Of a DNA stretch of 23,958 bases, positions 22,544 through 23,958 are shown piece after piece. Made by a program: the position numbers and the translations under genes. Location of the stretch: assembly GCA_964617145.1 (NCBI GenBank), contig CAZTVN010000010.1:1-23958 (forward strand), in the 5' to 3' direction. Position 1 is the stretch's first letter. Every line of letters begins with the position of its first letter. This stretch comes from CAZTVN01 sp964617145. GTDB taxonomy: Bacteria > Patescibacteriota > Gracilibacteria > UBA1369 > JACRIC01. The notes below the pieces were generated by a model. That model searched no databases, was not told the DNA's origin, and was given only the letters and a program-made list of their open reading frames with translations.

Positions 22544-23896
22544 ATGGCCAAAAAAGAAGCAGATAAGGAGTCCCTGAAAAAGATGCTTAAAGTCGAGCCA
22601 AGAACTTTACAGGGATTTTTCGACTATCTGCCGAATCAGATGATTTTGAGGCAGTACGTGAAGGATGTCTGGACAAAAATATTTCAAAAATACGGTTTTG
22701 GTCAATTAGAAACTCCAGCGCTTGAATACGCCGATATTTTGAGTGGAAAGTACGGAGAAGAAGAAAAGCTTATCTATCAATTTAAAGATCGAGGCGATAG
22801 GGAAGTGGCGCTTCGCTACGATCAAACCGTGCCTCTGGCTCGGGTAATTGCCCAACATGCCAGCGAAATCGTTTTTCCTTTTAAACGTTTCGAGATCAAT
22901 CGCGTATGGCGTGCCGATGCCGCTCGAAAAGGAAGAAAACGTGAATTTTATCAGTGCGATGCGGATATTGTTGGCTCAAAAAGTTCTTTGGCTGATGCCG
23001 AAATCGTTGCTTTACTTTATGAGGGTTTTAATGCCTTAAAGCTCGAAAATCACATGATCGTTATAAATAATCGAAAGATCATAAGTGGTTTTATACGATA
23101 CTTAAATATGCCGCAAGAAAAGGAAGTTGAAGTGTTTCGATCAATTGATAAGCTTGATAAAGTCGGACTTTTTGGGGTCGAACAAGAATTGAAAGAAAGA
23201 GGGGTACAGGTTTCAGCCATTTCCAAAATTTTAGATTACATAAAAATGGAGGAAAAAAGTCCAAAAGACGTTCTGAAAGAGCAGAAAAATATGTTGAAAA
23301 ATTCCGACGAAGCCTTGGAAGGCATTCAAGAGCTCGAAAGCGTCTTAGAATATTTTGAAATGTACGAAATACCAGAAAAACATTACGTAATAAAACCAAA
23401 TCTTGTGCGTGGTCTTGATTATTACACGGGCATTATTTTTGAGGTTTTTTCTCCGAGTTTTGGCTCGGCCGCTTTAGCGGGAGGTGGCCGTTATGATAAG
23501 CTTTGCGGACTTTTCTCCGGACATGATATCAGCGCTGTTGGCGTTGCCGTCGGATTTGAGCCGCTCTGCATCGCTTTGGAGGAGCTTGGAAAAGGTCCAG
23601 ATAAGGGATCAGGACTAAAAGCACTCGTAACCGTTTTTTCCGAAGAATATTTAAAAAATTCCGTAGAAACGGTGAAATTTTTAAGAAAAAACGGTATTGC
23701 CGCCGAAATCTATCTCGAAAAAGGCGAAAAACTTGGAAAACAGTTTCAATATGCCGATCGAAAGGGGATTCCTTTTGCCATTGTGATAGGCGAGGATGAA
23801 GTGGCAAAAAACGGTGTGATGGTAAAGGACATGAAAAAAGGAGAGCAGAAGTTCTGCAAGAAAGAGGAATTAGCAAAAATGCTTTGCACATGCTAG
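22544..23896 (+). CDS. hisS: Histidyl-tRNA synthetase
   Basis: 450 residues, a class II enzyme that charges tRNA-His in the cytoplasm. The N-terminus has a lysine-rich extension of about 18 residues before PRTLQGFFDYLP (motif 1 region). Motif 2 is at about 111-144 (FPFKRFEINRVWRAD ... REFYQCDADIVG). The histidine-specific HisA motif is LVRGLDYYTG (287-296), with the catalytic Arg at 289. A second specific box is AGGGRYD (312-318). Motif 3 is AVGVAVGFEPL (331-341). The anticodon-binding domain occupies about 355-450 (ALVTVFSEEYL ... FAIVIGEDEVAKNGVMVKDMKKGEQ). All key residues are present. It is transcribed directly behind its own substrate, tRNA-His, from the same promoter. Confidence 0.97.
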   Translation: MAKKEADKESLKKMLKVEPRTLQGFFDYLPNQMILRQYVKDVWTKIFQKYGFGQLETPALEYADILSGKYGEEEKLIYQFKDRGDREVALRYDQTVPLARVIAQHASEIVFPFKRFEINRVWRADAARKGRKREFYQCDADIVGSKSSLADAEIVALLYEGFNALKLENHMIVINNRKIISGFIRYLNMPQEKEVEVFRSIDKLDKVGLFGVEQELKERGVQVSAISKILDYIKMEEKSPKDVLKEQKNMLKNSDEALEGIQELESVLEYFEMYEIPEKHYVIKPNLVRGLDYYTGIIFEVFSPSFGSAALAGGGRYDKLCGLFSGHDISAVGVAVGFEPLCIALEELGKGPDKGSGLKALVTVFSEEYLKNSVETVKFLRKNGIAAEIYLEKGEKLGKQFQYADRKGIPFAIVIGEDEVAKNGVMVKDMKKGEQKFCKKEELAKMLCTC

Positions 23897-23898
23897 GG

Positions 23899-23958
23899 AT
23901 GTGGGGTTATATTAAGCAATACATTGGGGAGAAAATTTTCCATAATGAGTTGAAAAAT
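23899..23958 (+). CDS. Possible start of a further gene, cut by the window edge
   Basis: ATG at 23899, two bases after the hisS stop, opens a frame that stays open through the last base: 20 codons, MWGYIKQYIGEKIFHNELKN. The close spacing would make it a member of the hisS operon. Too little is visible to name it, and 20 open codons can occur by chance. Confidence 0.35.
   Translation, partial: MWGYIKQYIGEKIFHNELKN

Noticed and set aside
1..23958. Genome-wide reading of TGA as glycine (genetic code 25)
   Set aside because: rlmE would run more than 50 residues past its family end into the convergent gene, and the 2651-codon giant gene uses no TGA for its many glycines. Only one gene shows an in-frame TGA.

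Overview
The window is low-GC bacterial DNA, tightly packed on both strands, and it looks like a Candidate Phyla Radiation (Patescibacteria) genome. The Peregrinibacteria/Gracilibacteria side of that group is the best guess. This is inference from three things: the TrbC/VirB2-type pilin paralogues ('SGGxE...AKK' membrane hairpins), the giant PKD-repeat surface proteins, and the short A-rich leaders without Shine-Dalgarno sequences in front of good sigma-70-type promoters. No 16S or other phylogenetic marker was compared. TGA works as a stop here (rlmE ends on TGA exactly where its family ends), yet the first gene has one in-frame TGA where its paralogues have glycine.

Region 1 (1-11.7 kb, + strand) is a cell-surface locus. 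It holds two tandem multi-unit pilin-like membrane proteins, a 2651-residue protein that fuses one pilin-like hairpin to about twenty Ig/PKD-like domains (eleven in the last third carry an inserted acidic Asn/Asp-Gly loop resembling a calcium site), a 713-residue protein with three membrane helices and six PKD domains, and a possible 33-residue membrane peptide. Together they look like an envelope-anchored secretion or adhesion apparatus.

Region 2 (11.6-15.5 kb) holds a two-subunit class I Fe-S fumarase (- strand), a lipoprotein with two similar beta-rich halves (+), and an overlapping pair of rRNA methyltransferases, rsmG and rlmE (-). Region 3 (15.5-17.5 kb) is a cysteine-rich, mostly helical, membrane-anchored protein of unknown function with a near-consensus promoter and a strong terminator shared with the convergent pit gene.

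Region 4 (17.5-20.9 kb, - strand) is a phosphate-transport pair (PhoU-like regulator and PiT permease) transcribed just behind tRNA-Gln(UUG), and a secreted coiled-coil M23 peptidoglycan endopeptidase. Region 5 (20.9-24.0 kb, + strand) starts with a 216-bp multi-arm palindrome in the only gene-free stretch longer than 300 bases. It continues with rpmA (L27), an unknown 237-residue protein, an 85-bp MITE-like element, tRNA-His(GUG) with encoded G-1, hisS next to it, and the first codons of a further possible gene at the edge.
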